This document shows positions 7,671 to 9,134 of a stretch of DNA of 9,134 bases, piece after piece. The notes beneath the pieces were generated by a model, which saw only the letters and a list, made by a program, of their open reading frames with translations, ran no database searches and was not told the origin of the DNA. The number at the start of each line of letters is the position of its first letter. Within the stretch, counting starts at the first letter, position 1. The stretch is from Alphaproteobacteria bacterium. Lineage in GTDB: Bacteria > Pseudomonadota > Alphaproteobacteria > Rhizobiales > Xanthobacteraceae. A program made the position numbers and the translations under genes. Location of the stretch: the NCBI GenBank assembly GCA_005884465.1, contig VAZH01000089.1:1-9134 (forward strand). The letters run 5' to 3'.

Positions 7671-7746
7671 GTCTTTACGCCTTCACACTCGCATTGCCGG
7701 ACCATAGCGCGCCCGCCGCAATGGCGCTATCACGTCAACGGCTCGC

Positions 7747-7857
7747 GCGCATGATCCGCCAAAGTGTAAGCGGTTTGGCGATAAGATCATGCGCAAATTT
7801 AACGATTTGGAGCGCGATCGGACGCAAAACCGCGTACACTTTTGCTGATCGCGCTCC
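7747..7857. repeat. Double-hairpin intergenic repeat, copy B
   Basis: This 111-bp element has the same design and orientation as the one at 3143-3252. Hairpin 1 (7747-7794) has perfect 10-bp arms GCGCATGATC/GATCATGCGC and inner arms CGCCAAA/TTTGGCG around a 10-nt loop. Hairpin 2 (7809-7857) has perfect 11-bp arms GGAGCGCGATC/GATCGCGCTCC and an inner GCAAAA/TTTTGC stem. The loop region of hairpin 1 (7761-7776) is complementary to that of hairpin 2 (7827-7842) at 15 of 16 positions. The element fills most of the 204-nt gap between the divergent ubiE and mutM genes and ends 17 nt before the mutM ATG, so hairpin 2 may sit in the mutM leader. Confidence 0.87.
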
Positions 7858-7874
7858 GTGTGAACGCCCCATCC

Positions 7875-8756
7875 ATGCCCGAATTGCCCGAAGTCGAGAC
7901 CGTCCGCCGTGGCCTGCAGCCCGTGATGGAGGGATCCCAAATTGTGAAAGCGGACGCCAGGCGCAAGGACCTGCGGTTTCCGTTCCAGAAGGATTTTGTC
8001 GCGCGGCTAACAGGCCAGACCGTGACTGGTCTCGGCCGCCGCGCCAAATACCTGTTGGCGGATCTTGCCTCGGGCGAGGTGCTCCTGATGCATCTGGGCA
8101 TGTCGGGCTCGTTTCGCGTTATCAAGGATGAGGATGAGAAGGCGCCGGGCAAATTTCACCATCCGCGCAGCGCTGATCGCGCGCATGACCATGTGGTGTT
8201 CCACATGTCGTCGGGCGCGGCTGTTATCTTCAATGATCCGCGCCGCTTCGGCTACATGAAGGTCATTGCCCGCAAGGCCCTCGATGATGAGCCGCTGCTC
8301 AGAGGTCTCGGCCCCGAACCGCTCGGCAACGAATTCGATGCGAGGATGCTGGCGCGATCCTGCGCCAGCAAGAAGACCAGCCTGAAGGCGGCGCTGCTGG
8401 ACCAGCGCGTGGTTGCGGGGCTCGGCAACATCTATGTCTGCGAGGCGCTGTACCGCGCGCATCTGTCGCCGCGAAGATTAGCCGCGACGCTGGCCACCAA
8501 AAAGGGTGAGCCGACCGATCATGCGAAGCGTCTGGTCTCAGCTATCCACGCGGTGCTCAATCAGGCCATCAAGGCCGGCGGCTCGTCGCTGCGGGACCAT
8601 CGTCAGACCACCGGCGAGCTCGGCTATTTCCAGCACTCGTTTCAGGTCTACGATCGCGAAGGCCAGAAATGTCAGACGGCGGGTTGCAGTGGAATTGTGC
8701 GGCGATTTACCCAGAACGGACGCTCCACCTTCTGGTGTCCGAAATGCCAGAAGTGA
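7875..8756 (+). CDS. mutM: Formamidopyrimidine-DNA glycosylase (Fpg/MutM)
   Basis: This 293-aa bifunctional glycosylase/AP lyase excises 8-oxoguanine and formamidopyrimidines from DNA. The N-terminus [10 protein letters not shown] is decisive for the start. After Met removal, Pro2 is the catalytic nucleophile and Glu3 its partner, so upstream in-frame starts (for example GTG 7860) would inactivate the enzyme. Also present are RRAKYLL with the catalytic hairpin Lys58, [10 protein letters not shown] (72-81), NDPRRFG (120-126), the helix-two-turn-helix segment [16 protein letters not shown] (180-195) and a C-terminal zinc finger with Cys266, Cys271, Cys288 and Cys291 plus the DNA-contacting Arg283 in [11 protein letters not shown]. 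It is slightly longer than E. coli MutM (269 aa), but no domain is missing. No strong Shine-Dalgarno is visible. The gene converges with the EAL gene across a 48-nt gap (8757-8804) in which I see no clear terminator. Confidence 0.97.
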   Translation: MPELPEVETVRRGLQPVMEGSQIVKADARRKDLRFPFQKDFVARLTGQTVTGLGRRAKYLLADLASGEVLLMHLGMSGSFRVIKDEDEKAPGKFHHPRSADRAHDHVVFHMSSGAAVIFNDPRRFGYMKVIARKALDDEPLLRGLGPEPLGNEFDARMLARSCASKKTSLKAALLDQRVVAGLGNIYVCEALYRAHLSPRRLAATLATKKGEPTDHAKRLVSAIHAVLNQAIKAGGSSLRDHRQTTGELGYFQHSFQVYDREGQKCQTAGCSGIVRRFTQNGRSTFWCPKCQK

Positions 8757-8804
8757 GCCTCAGACAGCTGCGCCCTTGGGTTAAGTCACACATCGCTTCG
8801 CGGA

Positions 8805-9134
8805 TTAGGCCACGACCTCGCGTCTTGCGCCGTGCGAAAAGAACCGCCGCCTTAGCTCCGCAGCGGGCTGTGCCGGACTGAACAGATAACCCTGCATTTC
8901 GGCGCAGCCGAGCGCGCGAAGCAATTCCTGCTGCTGTCGCGTCTCAACGCCCTCCGCGGTCGTCGTCATGTGGCGAGCGGCTGCGATATTCACGATCGCC
9001 CGCACAATGCTGGATGAGCCATCCGGCTCTCCCAGGTCGTTGACGAAGCAGCGGTCGATCTTGATCTTGTCGAACGGAAAGCGTTGCAGATAGCTCAGCG
9101 AGGAATAACCGGTGCCGAAATCGTCGAGCGCGAT
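8805..9134 (-). CDS. EAL-domain cyclic-di-GMP phosphodiesterase, C-terminal part (5' end outside window)
   Basis: The last 109 codons of a minus-strand gene enter from the right edge and stop at TAA 8805. They encode the C-terminal half of an EAL domain: ALDDFGTGYSSLSYL (2-16 of the visible part), FDKIKIDRCFV (21-31), AEGVET (60-65) and MQGYLFSPAQP (80-90). The DDFG metal-binding acids, the Lys of KIKID and the second Glu of EGVE are all kept, so this part looks catalytically competent for hydrolysing c-di-GMP to pGpG. The EAL signature itself and any upstream GGDEF, PAS or membrane domains lie outside the window. The tail after the EAL fold is short (about 20 residues) and Arg-rich. It is convergent with mutM. 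Confidence 0.93.
   Translation of the reverse strand: MALDDFGTGYSSLSYLQRFPFDKIKIDRCFVNDLGEPDGSSSIVRAIVNIAAARHMTTTAEGVETRQQQELLRALGCAEMQGYLFSPAQPAAELRRRFFSHGARREVVA

Noticed and set aside
3143..7857. CRISPR or insertion-sequence remnant
   Set aside because: There are only two copies, 4.5 kb apart, with no regular spacers, no target duplications and no transposase frame. The hairpin design fits a dispersed intergenic repeat.
7842..7874. Longer MutM from an upstream start (7842 or GTG 7860)
   Set aside because: Fpg needs Pro directly after the initiator Met as its nucleophile, which fixes the start at 7875. The longer form also runs into the repeat hairpin.
8757..8804. Bidirectional terminator between mutM and the EAL gene
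   Set aside because: I could not find a stable stem followed by a T-tract on either strand in this 48-nt gap.

Overview
This window looks like a core chromosomal segment of an alphaproteobacterium in the Bradyrhizobium / Rhodopseudomonas / Afipia group (Nitrobacteraceae). The grounds are high-GC codon use, the gene order mutM / ubiE-ubiB-coaBC-dut-divL-tsaE, a TsaE fused to a sugar-kinase-like domain, and two copies of a double-hairpin intergenic repeat that I associate with this family. The taxonomic call is an inference from memory, not a search result.

Layout from left to right. On the minus strand lie tsaE (1-589, a fusion whose 3' end runs off the window), a DivL-type pseudokinase (586-3102), dut (3397-3855), coaBC (3852-5288), ubiB (5338-6912) and ubiE (6909-7670). 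On the plus strand, divergent from ubiE, lies mutM (7875-8756). On the minus strand at the right edge is the 3' end of a gene for an EAL-domain protein (8805-9134). The minus-strand block is read ubiE > ubiB > coaBC > dut > divL > tsaE. Three junctions are 4-nt start/stop overlaps, each with a different start codon: GTGA (ubiE/ubiB), TTGA (coaBC/dut) and ATGA (divL/tsaE). The block therefore looks like three translationally coupled pairs, separated by a 49-nt gap (ubiB-coaBC) and a 294-nt gap (dut-divL).

Functions. ubiE and ubiB make and handle ubiquinone. coaBC supplies 4'-phosphopantetheine for CoA. dut removes dUTP and mutM removes oxidised purines, so both protect DNA. divL is a cell-cycle scaffold of the CckA-CtrA pathway. 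tsaE supports the t6A37 tRNA modification. The EAL protein probably degrades cyclic-di-GMP.

Most notable points. (1) CoaBC carries an N-terminal FitA/VapB-like ribbon-helix-helix DNA-binding domain. A near-perfect inverted repeat, TGATAGCA-A-TGCTAGCA, sits just upstream of its start and overlaps a candidate -10 box, which suggests that a CoA-synthesis enzyme represses its own gene. (2) The 'histidine kinase' has Tyr in place of the phospho-accepting His, which marks it as DivL. (3) TsaE is fused in frame to a kinase-like domain. (4) In one copy of the double-hairpin repeat, the two hairpin loops are complementary to each other over 15 of 16 bases.
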